Source: Methanobacterium sp.
Lineage (GTDB): Archaea > Methanobacteriota > Methanobacteria > Methanobacteriales > Methanobacteriaceae
NCBI GenBank assembly: GCA_021372715.1
Contig: JAJFTX010000081.1
Coordinates: 1-16,796 of the forward strand
Reading direction: 5' to 3'
DNA: 16,796 bases
Shown: piece after piece, positions 1-6,790 of the stretch
Numbering within the stretch: the stretch's first letter is position 1
Layout of the letters: every line of letters starts with the position of its first letter
Made by a program: the position numbers and the translations under genes
Notes under the pieces: generated by a model
Seen by the model: only the letters and a program-made list of their open reading frames with translations
Database searches by the model: none
What the model was told of the DNA's origin: nothing

Positions 1-195
1 CCCCCCATAGGAGATGATTTTAAAATATCCTTCGCTGGTTCCATAACCAAAGCCAGAATAGATTCATACCCCTGTAACTGTCGGGGTCCTGACTTACCCC
101 ATAAACATTATTTCATTCACTGGAATGGATTAAAAAAGGGAGATGAAGTTGAGATAACTAAAAAATCAAATAAATACCATTTAAAAATTAATTGA
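1..195 (+). CDS. C-terminal fragment of an unrecognised protein
   Basis: An open frame enters from the left edge in frame 1 and stops at TGA 193-195, giving 64 visible residues. The fragment has a Cys/His-rich patch at about residues 25-36 (PCNCRGPDLPHKH), then HYFIHWNGLKKGDEVEI and a lysine-rich tail. The alternation of short strands with a GDEVEI turn suggests a small beta-rich C-terminal domain. I do not recognise the family. The next gene starts 33 nt downstream on the same strand without a clear ribosome binding site, so co-transcription with the methyltransferase is plausible. Clustered Cys and His residues could bind a metal, but this is inference only. Confidence 0.6.
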   Translation, partial: PPIGDDFKISFAGSITKARIDSYPCNCRGPDLPHKHYFIHWNGLKKGDEVEITKKSNKYHLKIN

Positions 196-228
196 GAATT
201 AACCAGCAAATACTAAGAGCTAATAAAA

Positions 229-819
229 ATGCAGGAATTCAAAGACATAAAATACCAAACACATCCTCAAGTATATCAACCAGCAGAAGATACCTATCTT
301 TTGGCTGAGAATTTACAAGTTGAAAAAAGAAGCATGGTATTGGAAATCGGGACCGGAACTGGAATTATAGCAATTATCGCCGCCAAGGAGGCTCAAATGG
401 TAACAGCTACCGATGTAAACCCTTATGCATTAGATTGTGCTGTTAAAAATATTGTAACCAATAAGACCTTCAACATAGAATTAAGAAAGGGAAACCTATT
501 TGAACCCGTTGAAGATGAAAAATTCGATCTAATCCTATTCAACACCCCTTACCTCCCTTCTGATGATAATGAAAAAGTTTACGATGAACTTGAAAAAGCC
601 TGGAACGGTGGTGTTGATGGTAGAGAGGTAATAGACATATTTATTAAGGATGTAAAAGATCATCTTAACCCCGGAGGTAAAGTACAACTGGTACAATCTT
701 CACTATCAGATTCTGAAAAAACCTTGGAGATTTTAAAAAAACAGGGGTTTGACGCTTCCATAACTGCACGTGAAAAATGTTTCTTTGAGGAAATAATGGT
801 TATAACTGCCAGTTTATGA
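229..819 (+). CDS. HemK/PrmC-type protein (release factor) glutamine methyltransferase, archaeal short form
   Basis: This is a class I SAM-dependent methyltransferase of 196 aa. The N-terminal VYQPAEDTYLL (residues 15-25) matches the (Y)xPAEDT signature of the archaeal/eukaryotic HemK2 (Mtq2) branch. Motif I is EIGTGTG (39-45) and the acidic ribose-binding position lies in DVNPYA (62-67). The catalytic tetrapeptide is N105-T-P-Y108, a variant of the usual NPPY. Bacterial PrmC has an extra N-terminal helical domain that is absent here, as expected for the archaeal form. By family knowledge it N5-methylates the glutamine of the GGQ motif in release factor aRF1, acting with a Trm112-like partner that is not seen in this window. 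There is no good Shine-Dalgarno before ATG 229. The NTPY variant is the only oddity. Substrate is inferred from family. Confidence 0.88.
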   Translation: MQEFKDIKYQTHPQVYQPAEDTYLLAENLQVEKRSMVLEIGTGTGIIAIIAAKEAQMVTATDVNPYALDCAVKNIVTNKTFNIELRKGNLFEPVEDEKFDLILFNTPYLPSDDNEKVYDELEKAWNGGVDGREVIDIFIKDVKDHLNPGGKVQLVQSSLSDSEKTLEILKKQGFDASITAREKCFFEEIMVITASL

Positions 820-853
820 ATACTAAAATTCAATTTTGTTTATTCGTTCTGTG

Positions 854-865
854 TTTATTTTTTTT
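854..865 (+). terminator. Oligo-T terminator for the methyltransferase gene
   Basis: TTTATTTTTTTT lies 35 nt after the TGA of the methyltransferase, in the convergent gap. A run of eight T on the coding strand is the usual archaeal intrinsic termination signal. It overlaps the last bases of the converging transporter gene. Confidence 0.5.
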
Positions 866-2120
866 AAAACAAAGAAGTTATTACTAATGATATACTTAAT
901 CCCATAACAACTACAATTGTAACCCCAGATATAAGGTTAAATAATCTGGAATTCACATGTTCCCCCATAATTCTTTTGTCATTAATGATTAACAACATCA
1001 ATATAAGTAAAAAAGGTAACAAAATTCCATTAGCTACTTGAGAAAGGTACAATATGGAAAGTAAGGGCACGTTAGGAAGCATTATAATTACCACTGCAAA
1101 TATTATCAACCCCAGATATAACCCATGAAATATTGGTGCTTCTCTGAAGCTTTTAGAAACTCCTGCTTCAAATCCTAAGCTTTCACATACATAATATGCT
1201 GTGGATAAGGGTAAAATACTAGCAGCAAATAAGGATGCATTTAAAAATCCAAATGCAAAAAGTATACTAGCATACTGTCCAGCAAGGGGTGCCAGAGCCA
1301 ATGATACATCAACTACATTGTTAACCTGAATACCATTAGCATTAATAGTAGCTGCACATGCTATAACAATGAAAAAAGCAACGATATTCACCACAATCGC
1401 CCCTATTACTGCATCATACTTAGAATATTTGAGATTTTTTAAGGATATGCCCTTCTCTACCACTGAGGATTGAATGTAAAACATCATCCAAGGGGCAATC
1501 GTAGTACCTACCAAACCGATAATCATCGTAATATAAGCTGTATTTATGGTTATTTGCGGCACTATAGTGTTATGTACTGCAAAAGCCCAATTTGGCTGTG
1601 AAAGGAATCCTGCCACAATGTATGATAGATAAAGGGATGATGCAATTAGAAACACTTTTTCAACACTTTTATAGGTACCTTTAACCACTAATAACCAGAC
1701 AGCTAATGCAGCTACCGGAAGGGCGATGAATTTAGGAATACCAAATATGCTGCTGCTAACAGCTATACCTGAAAATTCTGCTAATATATTTCCTATATTT
1801 GCTGCAAGAAGTGCAACCATCATTAAAAATGTTAATTTTATACCGACTTTTTCACGTATTAGATCTGCTAGCCCTTTACCGGACACGATTCCCATTCTGA
1901 CGCCCATTTCCTGGATAATTGCTAAAGCAATTATCATTGGAATGAATAACCATAACAAATCGTATCCAAATTGAGAACCTGCCAGAGAATATGTTGTAAT
2001 ACCCCCCGCATCATTATCAACATTTGCTGTTATAATACCCGGTCCCATTACCGATAGAAATACAATGAAACTCAGTATTAAGGGATTCTTAAACATCCGG
2101 GTAAAAATTCGCACATCCAT
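864..2120 (-). CDS. NRAMP (SLC11)-family divalent metal transporter with altered metal site
   Basis: This 418-aa integral membrane protein has about 11 hydrophobic helices and the NRAMP layout: GPGIITA (26-32) before helix 1 and a helix-6 block GLVGTTIAPW (202-211). Canonical NRAMPs bind Mn/Fe through DPGN on helix 1 and MPH on helix 6. Here the equivalents are D37-A-G-G40 and A209-P-W211. The Asp is kept, but the Asn and the soft Met ligand are lost. That pattern recalls the NRAMP-related Mg2+ transporters, in which the Met is also replaced, so Mg2+ or another hard cation is a serious candidate. Mn2+ remains possible. It is the last gene of a tight minus-strand operon, 13 nt after the MgtE-like gene. 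A GAGGG site (2127-2131) sits 6 nt before ATG. Family membership is firm; substrate is inference. Confidence 0.88.
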   Translation of the reverse strand: MDVRIFTRMFKNPLILSFIVFLSVMGPGIITANVDNDAGGITTYSLAGSQFGYDLLWLFIPMIIALAIIQEMGVRMGIVSGKGLADLIREKVGIKLTFLMMVALLAANIGNILAEFSGIAVSSSIFGIPKFIALPVAALAVWLLVVKGTYKSVEKVFLIASSLYLSYIVAGFLSQPNWAFAVHNTIVPQITINTAYITMIIGLVGTTIAPWMMFYIQSSVVEKGISLKNLKYSKYDAVIGAIVVNIVAFFIVIACAATINANGIQVNNVVDVSLALAPLAGQYASILFAFGFLNASLFAASILPLSTAYYVCESLGFEAGVSKSFREAPIFHGLYLGLIIFAVVIIMLPNVPLLSILYLSQVANGILLPFLLILMLLIINDKRIMGEHVNSRLFNLISGVTIVVVMGLSISLVITSLF

Positions 2121-2133
2121 TTAAAACCCTCAA

Positions 2134-3375
2134 TTATCTTCCGAACATTCTAGGAACCCTTTTTTTCCAGGCTACTGGTAAAACTATGTCTATTGCATCG
2201 TCGACTGTGATAATACCCCTTAATTTATTTTCATCCTCAATTACAGGTAATGCTAATAAATTATATTTAGCAATCTTCTGAGCGATATCCTCTTGATCCT
2301 CCATAATATCTGCTTTAATAACATGGGTATGCATTACATCTGTAATCTTAGTATCTGGATCGGCTAATAGAATATCTCTTAAAGAAGTCACTCCCACTAA
2401 ATCGCCATTTTTAGAAATAACATATACATAATAGATTGTTTCCACGTCTTTAGCGATTTCACGAAGAGAATTTAACACATCTCTAACATTAAGGTCTTGA
2501 TTCACTGAAGCATATTCCGTGGTCATAATTCCACCAGCTGTATTTTCAGGATACTCCAATAATTTCCTTAAATCCTCAGATTCTTCCGGTTCCATTAAAT
2601 CTAACAGTTCTTCAGCTTTATCCTCCGGTAAATCTCCGAGTACATCCGCAGCATCATCTGGATCCATTTCATCTAAAATTTCAGCAGCACGATGACTATC
2701 CATTTCTTCTAAAAGATAGACCTGTCTTTCAGGCGATACTTCCTCTAAAGTATCAGCTGCTGCTTCATCATCAAGCGAATTTAAGATATTTAAAGAATCA
2801 CTTAATCCTAATTGATCTACAATTTCTGCTATATCTGCTGGATGGAGTTTTTTTATTTTTCCTTTTTGTACTTTTAATTTTAACTTAGTATAATCCGGCC
2901 CTAACGTATCTATATCATCCCATGCGATTATATTCTCATTTGATCTTACACCAAACTTTTTTGCAATTCCTTCCAATCCCAACCTCTTCAAAATACCATA
3001 AAAACCAATATCAACACCAATAATATGATAATAACCATGACTATAAGTTATTTTTATATCATTCACTCTTCTAATCTTTTTATCCTCTATATCAACTACT
3101 TGTCTATCTAAAACATCTTCTGAAAGTCTAATATCGAGATTTTTAATTTTATATTCATTAATATCATCAATTTCCTTATTAAGTTTGATTTCTTCACCAA
3201 TAGAAATTATAAAATTATATGGAATACTAATTACATTTTTATCTAACTTTTCAACTATTATCGCCTTTATTATTGGATAAGAAACCTCTGAAGATACAAT
3301 AGCATCTTTAAATCTTCCTATTCTCCTTTCTGTATTATCATAAACTGGTTTTTTAAGAATTTCACTAAGGTACAT
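2134..3375 (-). CDS. Soluble MgtE-like metal sensor: PRC-barrel-like, MgtE_N and CBS pair, no membrane domain
   Basis: This 413-aa cytosolic protein has two PRC-barrel-like halves at about residues 1-75 and 85-165. An MgtE N-terminal superhelical domain follows at about 177-275, with repeated acidic helices such as LHPADIAEIVDQL, EMDPDDAADVL and LPEDKAEELL. A CBS pair covers about 284-342 and 346-400. In MgtE channels the N and CBS domains are the Mg2+-sensing cytoplasmic plug, and acidic residues at their interface bind Mg2+. Here the five-helix MgtE pore is absent and the protein ends at GR413. It lies between an Lrp-type regulator (21 nt upstream) and an NRAMP transporter (13 nt downstream), so I infer that it senses Mg2+ or Mn2+ and gates or regulates that transporter. 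GGAGAT at 3382-3387 is 6 nt before ATG. Domains are confident; role is inferred. Confidence 0.85.
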   Translation of the reverse strand: MYLSEILKKPVYDNTERRIGRFKDAIVSSEVSYPIIKAIIVEKLDKNVISIPYNFIISIGEEIKLNKEIDDINEYKIKNLDIRLSEDVLDRQVVDIEDKKIRRVNDIKITYSHGYYHIIGVDIGFYGILKRLGLEGIAKKFGVRSNENIIAWDDIDTLGPDYTKLKLKVQKGKIKKLHPADIAEIVDQLGLSDSLNILNSLDDEAAADTLEEVSPERQVYLLEEMDSHRAAEILDEMDPDDAADVLGDLPEDKAEELLDLMEPEESEDLRKLLEYPENTAGGIMTTEYASVNQDLNVRDVLNSLREIAKDVETIYYVYVISKNGDLVGVTSLRDILLADPDTKITDVMHTHVIKADIMEDQEDIAQKIAKYNLLALPVIEDENKLRGIITVDDAIDIVLPVAWKKRVPRMFGR

Positions 3376-3396
3376 AAACTCATCTCCGAGGTTCTT

Positions 3397-3849
3397 TTAA
3401 TGTTCAGTTTCGGTTAGTGGCACCACCCCTTCTTTAACCCTTTCCATCACAATCATCTCTGTCAAATCTTCAATTCCATCTACGGAACGTATTTTAGAAT
3501 TGATAATTTTATTTAATTCATCTAAACTATGCGCCCATACTTTTATAAGTATATCATATTCGCCAGAAATACTATAAACCTCAGAAACCTCTTCAAGATC
3601 AGATAATTTCTTTTCTACATCTTTATGTTTTTCTGACTCGCTTTGAATTATTATTATAGCAGTTATTTTAAGGTCAAGCCTATTATGATCTAAAATCAAC
3701 GTGTATTGTTTTATAACGTCTTTTTCAAGTTTTTTTAACCTATTTGATATGGTTGCATCAGGCACACCTATGTCTTTGGACATTTGAGAGAGGGTGATCC
3801 TAGAGTTTTGGATCAGTGAATGAATTATAAGCAAATCTATTTCATCCAT
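3397..3849 (-). CDS. Lrp/AsnC-family transcriptional regulator
   Basis: This 150-aa protein is of standard Lrp length. Its N-terminal helix-turn-helix covers about residues 4-45, with ITLSQMSKDIGVPDATISNR as its core (18-37). The C-terminal RAM (ligand/oligomerisation) domain covers about 62-137 and contains the family signature SGEYDILIKV (95-104). It is the first gene of the unit followed by the MgtE-like sensor and the NRAMP transporter, which suggests that it controls metal uptake rather than amino-acid metabolism, although the RAM ligand cannot be predicted. GGTGA (3857-3861) sits 7 nt before the ATG at 3849, which supports this start. A long inverted repeat 62-111 nt upstream (3911-3960) is a likely operator and would fit the autoregulation common in the family. 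Family is certain; target genes are inference. Confidence 0.92.
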   Translation of the reverse strand: MDEIDLLIIHSLIQNSRITLSQMSKDIGVPDATISNRLKKLEKDVIKQYTLILDHNRLDLKITAIIIIQSESEKHKDVEKKLSDLEEVSEVYSISGEYDILIKVWAHSLDELNKIINSKIRSVDGIEDLTEMIVMERVKEGVVPLTETEH

Positions 3850-3910
3850 TTCATTTTCACCACAGGTACTCCATTAATAAAATTAGTATATTACTATCTA
3901 ACCTTAAATG

Positions 3911-3960
3911 TTTTGGAAATTACCCAACATAATATGTATAATATGGGTAGATTACCAAAA
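3911..3960. promoter_or_regulatory. Nested inverted repeat, candidate operator upstream of the Lrp/AsnC gene
   Basis: Two symmetric pairs share one centre near 3935. The outer pair is TTTTGG (3911-3916) with CCAAAA (3955-3960); the inner pair is TACCCA (3921-3926) with TGGGTA (3944-3949). The spacers between outer and inner parts are 4 and 5 nt. A short near-palindrome, ACATAATATGT, occupies the middle. The length of about 50 bp would suit an Lrp-family octamer or paired dimers. A weak TATA-like stretch on the minus strand near 3885-3895 lies between this dyad and the gene start. Confidence 0.45.
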
Positions 3961-3997
3961 TTTTATTTAATATTGAGTCATAGACTAGGAGGATATC

Positions 3998-4033
3998 ATG
4001 AAAAATTTTTATTTCACTCCATCCATAACTTAA
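3998..4033 (+). other. Eleven-codon ORF with a perfect Shine-Dalgarno, doubtful
   Basis: AGGAGG (3987-3992) is followed after 5 nt by ATG and the short reading frame MKNFYFTPSIT, then TAA. It runs against the neighbouring minus-strand genes and overlaps the 3' end of the surface-protein gene. A TATA-like TTTATTTAATA precedes it near 3962-3972. It may be a chance ribosome binding site, a relic of a lost gene start or a real tiny peptide. Nothing supports a function. Confidence 0.15.
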
Positions 4034-5036
4034 GGACAAAAAAACAGGGTTGAGGATTTAAATATTCAATTCTAACCTCTTCTGATGATGTTCCCTTAGG
4101 AACCCCTATAACATATGTATTAAATGAATCTATAGCATCTCCAGATGAAAATACGTGTATCCACACTAATGCTTCCTGATCTTCACCTAATATGTTTCTT
4201 ATTTTATCATTTATCAATTGAGGACTGGGTTTAAAATTTTCCAATTCTTCATTAATATGATCTGGACGATCCAATTCCCATTTAGCTGAAATATCCGTTG
4301 AAAAAGAAGGTTCGGTCATTAAATAGAAATCAGTTGTATTTAGATCCTCTTGGGTTACTTTAAAATATTTACAGCTCCAACCGGGCGTTTTATTATTGTA
4401 ATCCGGCTTTATATGTTTTTTTATATTCTTTAAATTATAATGAGGACACTGTTCACTTGAATTTTCACTATGATCTGTATTAGTATGATTAGCGCAGTAT
4501 ATACAAGCTAAAATTTTAAATTCATTAAATTTGATCAGTACGGATCTATTAACCACCGCTATATCTGATTTTGATTGGATTGGGGTTTCATTATTTATTT
4601 CGATAGGACCAATAGTAGAATCAGTAGGATATATGATTAAAGAAGAATGTCCGCCCCGAGGTAGCATATTGCTCATCAGTGGGTAGTAATTGTTTTTCAA
4701 TTGGGAAATCTTATTAATATTAAGTGTATTAGTGGAATTCTTACTGTCATTATTATCTTCTGCTAATCCTGGTGTTACAAATAAAGTATTGTTACTTTCT
4801 TCCCAATTAGAAGATCCGGGAGTATTTATTAAAATTTCAGTGGCTTCTATAGCTATTCTATCCAGTGATTTACCTGCAGAATAGTCGGTGATTTTAAAAT
4901 TTACAATATCTAACGCATTAGCTGACATACCTATTATGATAGTGATTAAGATCAGGGCCATCATGACATCGATAGAGAAAATCATGCCATTTATATCCTT
5001 AAAGAACTTTTTAATATTTGAATCCTCTTTTAACAT
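4014..5036 (-). CDS. Membrane-anchored, pilin-like surface protein with CxxC...CPHY motif
   Basis: This 340-aa protein is not recognised as a named family. A short basic/acidic N-terminus and NGMIFSIDVMMALI (16-29) lead into one hydrophobic helix (about 18-39). That resembles the N-terminal helix of archaeal type IV pilin-like proteins, and G17 could be a prepilin-peptidase site. The rest is hydrophilic and rich in Asn/Ser/Thr with many N-x-S/T sequons (for example N83, N100, N149, N183, N192, N233), consistent with a glycosylated extracytoplasmic domain. Cysteines C178-x2-C181, C197-P-H-Y200, C222 and C331 may form disulfides or a metal site. The upstream gene (26 nt away, same strand) carries the same CxxC...CPHY arrangement, so the two probably act together. 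The ribosome binding site is weak (AAAGAG). Surface location is inferred from sequence character. Confidence 0.72.
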   Translation of the reverse strand: MLKEDSNIKKFFKDINGMIFSIDVMMALILITIIIGMSANALDIVNFKITDYSAGKSLDRIAIEATEILINTPGSSNWEESNNTLFVTPGLAEDNNDSKNSTNTLNINKISQLKNNYYPLMSNMLPRGGHSSLIIYPTDSTIGPIEINNETPIQSKSDIAVVNRSVLIKFNEFKILACIYCANHTNTDHSENSSEQCPHYNLKNIKKHIKPDYNNKTPGWSCKYFKVTQEDLNTTDFYLMTEPSFSTDISAKWELDRPDHINEELENFKPSPQLINDKIRNILGEDQEALVWIHVFSSGDAIDSFNTYVIGVPKGTSSEEVRIEYLNPQPCFFVLKLWME

Positions 5037-5062
5037 TCAAAAACTCTTTATTATATGGTTTT

Positions 5063-6091
5063 TTAGAATATGGGAATTCCATATTTCATCCGATGGGCAT
5101 CGTCTAAAAAAATTTTAAAACAATTCACACCGTCATTATATAAAGTTAATATATCACCTTGATATGTACCAGTCCCCGGAGGAGTATCATTAAAGATTAC
5201 ATGGTCGATAGAGCTAGGTGCACGTTTAAAAGATAAATTCAGACTTATATTTGTGCTATTATTGTTGGTGATATCCGGGGATGCTGCGGGCAGAATAAAT
5301 GTTTCCATACCATAATGGGGACATGTACCTTTACCTTCCATCCTGCAGAGAAAACAAGACCCATCACTACTTTCATGGAAGTAACCGTTCTCTATACAGG
5401 TTTTTAGAGTATTATAACCTAAATTTCCATGCATTATATAGGGATCATAGGGACATTTCTTAATAATATAGGATGTGGTGGCATTTTCATAGGCAACGGC
5501 ATTTTCTACACCCCTATTATTCAAATATTCTACAAGACTTGAATTAAAAGCAATTTTATTATTATTTACAACCTGTACTCCACCAAAATTTTTACATTTT
5601 ATAAAGGGTAAAGGATTGGGCATAGGATATTGAGTATCTGTTAGAGAAATATCCTGACTTAAATTCTCTTTATGAAACACACTATCCTTTCCAATGTAAA
5701 TAGTGGAATTAATTTCTACAGAAAATGGATCTTCTGAATTATCCACCGATGTTATGTTGCATTCTACTTCTAAACCAGTGTTTTTCTCATAATTAGAGGA
5801 TAATTGATCCATTTTAATCTGTAAATCATCTTTAACTGTTTTTCTACTATTTGTTAGTGGAATGCCAGTTCTTACTACGTTTTCAGCGTCTTGTTTTAGT
5901 ACCTCTTTTCCAGCTACTGGAATATTTGATTCAAAGTCCTTTGAGGTTTTTAATACTTTATCTGAATGTAATAGCTGAGAATTTTCTTCAACACCAGCAT
6001 TGTTCATATCTAAAAATACCATGAAAAGGATTATAGTTGGTAAGATCAGTAATAAAGACATTCCACTCATTACATATCCATGATCATCCAT
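5063..6091 (-). CDS. Membrane-anchored surface protein, partner of the downstream CPHY protein
   Basis: This 342-aa protein starts with DDHGYVMSGMS followed by a hydrophobic helix (about 11-28), so it is N-terminally anchored with nearly all of the chain outside. It is not recognised as a named family, although the N-terminus recalls archaeal pilin-like or class III signal sequences. Residues 35-110 are charged and probably helical. After that come many N-x-S/T sequons (for example N112, N128, N143, N183, N203, N278, N281, N301). Eight cysteines include C213-P-Y and C246-x2-C249 with C257-P-H-Y260, the same arrangement as in the next gene. It is the first gene of a two-gene operon behind a strong TATA box. 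No Shine-Dalgarno precedes ATG 6091, so initiation may depend on the leader, which contains a perfect inverted repeat. Confidence 0.72.
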   Translation of the reverse strand: MDDHGYVMSGMSLLLILPTIILFMVFLDMNNAGVEENSQLLHSDKVLKTSKDFESNIPVAGKEVLKQDAENVVRTGIPLTNSRKTVKDDLQIKMDQLSSNYEKNTGLEVECNITSVDNSEDPFSVEINSTIYIGKDSVFHKENLSQDISLTDTQYPMPNPLPFIKCKNFGGVQVVNNNKIAFNSSLVEYLNNRGVENAVAYENATTSYIIKKCPYDPYIMHGNLGYNTLKTCIENGYFHESSDGSCFLCRMEGKGTCPHYGMETFILPAASPDITNNNSTNISLNLSFKRAPSSIDHVIFNDTPPGTGTYQGDILTLYNDGVNCFKIFLDDAHRMKYGIPIF

Positions 6092-6115
6092 AAAATCAAC
6101 AATAAAATTTGTATT

Positions 6116-6154
6116 AAGTATTATTTATCAGGTGATTAATAATAAATAATACTT
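6116..6154. repeat. Perfect 13-bp inverted repeat in the leader/promoter of the surface-protein operon
   Basis: AAGTATTATTTAT (6116-6128) pairs exactly with ATAAATAATACTT (6142-6154) around a 13-nt loop. It lies between the minus-strand TATA box (6159-6167) and the ATG at 6091. The expected transcription start near 6135-6140 falls inside the loop. It could be a repressor operator or, if transcribed in part, a leader structure. Confidence 0.5.
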
Positions 6155-6158
6155 TATA

Positions 6159-6167
6159 CTATATAAA
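6159..6167 (-). promoter_or_regulatory. TATA box of the surface-protein operon
   Basis: TTTATATAG on the minus strand is a near-consensus archaeal TATA box. It lies 68-76 nt upstream of the ATG at 6091, predicting a leader of about 45 nt. Confidence 0.5.
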
Positions 6168-6391
6168 TATTAATATATTTGGTTGTGAAAATAAAAATGA
6201 TTTTATATGATAAATAAAAATATTAAAGAAATTAACATTTAAAAAAAAAAAATTAAAATGAAGAAAATTATCTGAGAAATTATCTAAAATATAATTTCAT
6301 TAATAGAATAAGATTACTAGTCTTCATTTTTTAATTTTAAATAACTTAATATGTTTATTACAAAAATTTTTAAATTAATGGAGGTATTATT
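6168..6391. other. AT-rich remainder of a 300-bp divergent intergenic region
   Basis: No convincing ORF or RNA gene is visible between the two divergent genes beyond the promoter elements listed. There is an A-tract of twelve or more (6241-6252) and a 12-bp-spaced direct repeat AAATTATCT (6265-6273 and 6277-6285). A 10-bp inverted repeat AAAATGAAGA (6255-6264) / TCTTCATTTT (6321-6330) has 56 nt between the arms. A TATA-like TTAATATG at 6346-6353 could serve the plus-strand gene at 6392. The base composition makes chance repeats likely. Confidence 0.4.
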
Positions 6392-6790
6392 TTGAAAGAT
6401 ATCGTAAGAGGATGGCGACATATCCCACAACGATACAATCTTATCGGATCTAAATGCACACATTGTGGGGAGGTTTATTTCCCAAAAAGAGTAGCTTGTC
6501 CCGAATGCAGGAGAAAAGGTAACTTAGAGGATATTAAATTTAGTGGAAATGGAAAAATCTACACTTACTCCACAATACACGCCCCTGCAGAGGAATTTAA
6601 AGTACTTTCGCCTTACATTGTGGCTATCATAGAGCTGGAAGAAGGTGCTAAAATTACCAGTCAGATAGTGGACTGCGGAGAAGATGATGTTAAAATAGGT
6701 GATGAAGTGGAGCTTGTTTTCCGGAAGATTAAAGCAGAAGGTGAAGAAGGAGTGATTTCATATGGATACAAATTCAAACTCAAAAAATAA
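6392..6790 (+). CDS. DUF35-type Zn-ribbon/OB-fold protein (acyl-CoA channelling type)
   Basis: This 132-aa protein opens with a rubredoxin-like zinc ribbon using C22-x2-C25 and C36-x2-C39, then an OB-fold (about 50-130) with GNGKIYTYSTIHAPA and the strand YIVAIIELEEG. In archaea, proteins of this family bridge acetoacetyl-CoA thiolase and HMG-CoA synthase in one complex for mevalonate synthesis. Neither enzyme gene is next to it here, because a surface-protein operon lies upstream, so it may be a displaced member or a paralogue. The start is TTG at 6392, chosen because GGAGGT (6380-6385) sits 6 nt before it. Its 3' end overlaps the cfbA start by 29 bp, so the two are translationally coupled. 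Family is confident; partner is inferred. Confidence 0.85.
   Translation: MKDIVRGWRHIPQRYNLIGSKCTHCGEVYFPKRVACPECRRKGNLEDIKFSGNGKIYTYSTIHAPAEEFKVLSPYIVAIIELEEGAKITSQIVDCGEDDVKIGDEVELVFRKIKAEGEEGVISYGYKFKLKK

Noticed and set aside
1726..1974. Plus-strand ORF inside the NRAMP gene
   Set aside because: It is antisense to a well-supported membrane protein gene, has no ribosome binding site of note, and its hydrophobicity simply mirrors the opposite strand.
864..2120. Calling the transporter MntH (Mn2+/Fe2+)
   Set aside because: The DPGN and MPH metal-site motifs of MntH are not conserved, so a Mn/Fe assignment by name would be misleading.
4014..6091. One surface-protein gene split by a frameshift
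   Set aside because: Each reading frame has its own N-terminal membrane helix and its own copy of the CxxC...CPHY motif, so these are two genes.
6241..6330. A-tract and 10-bp inverted repeat as a terminator or small RNA
   Set aside because: The arms are 56 nt apart in very AT-rich DNA between divergent genes, where no terminator is expected. Chance is the simplest explanation.
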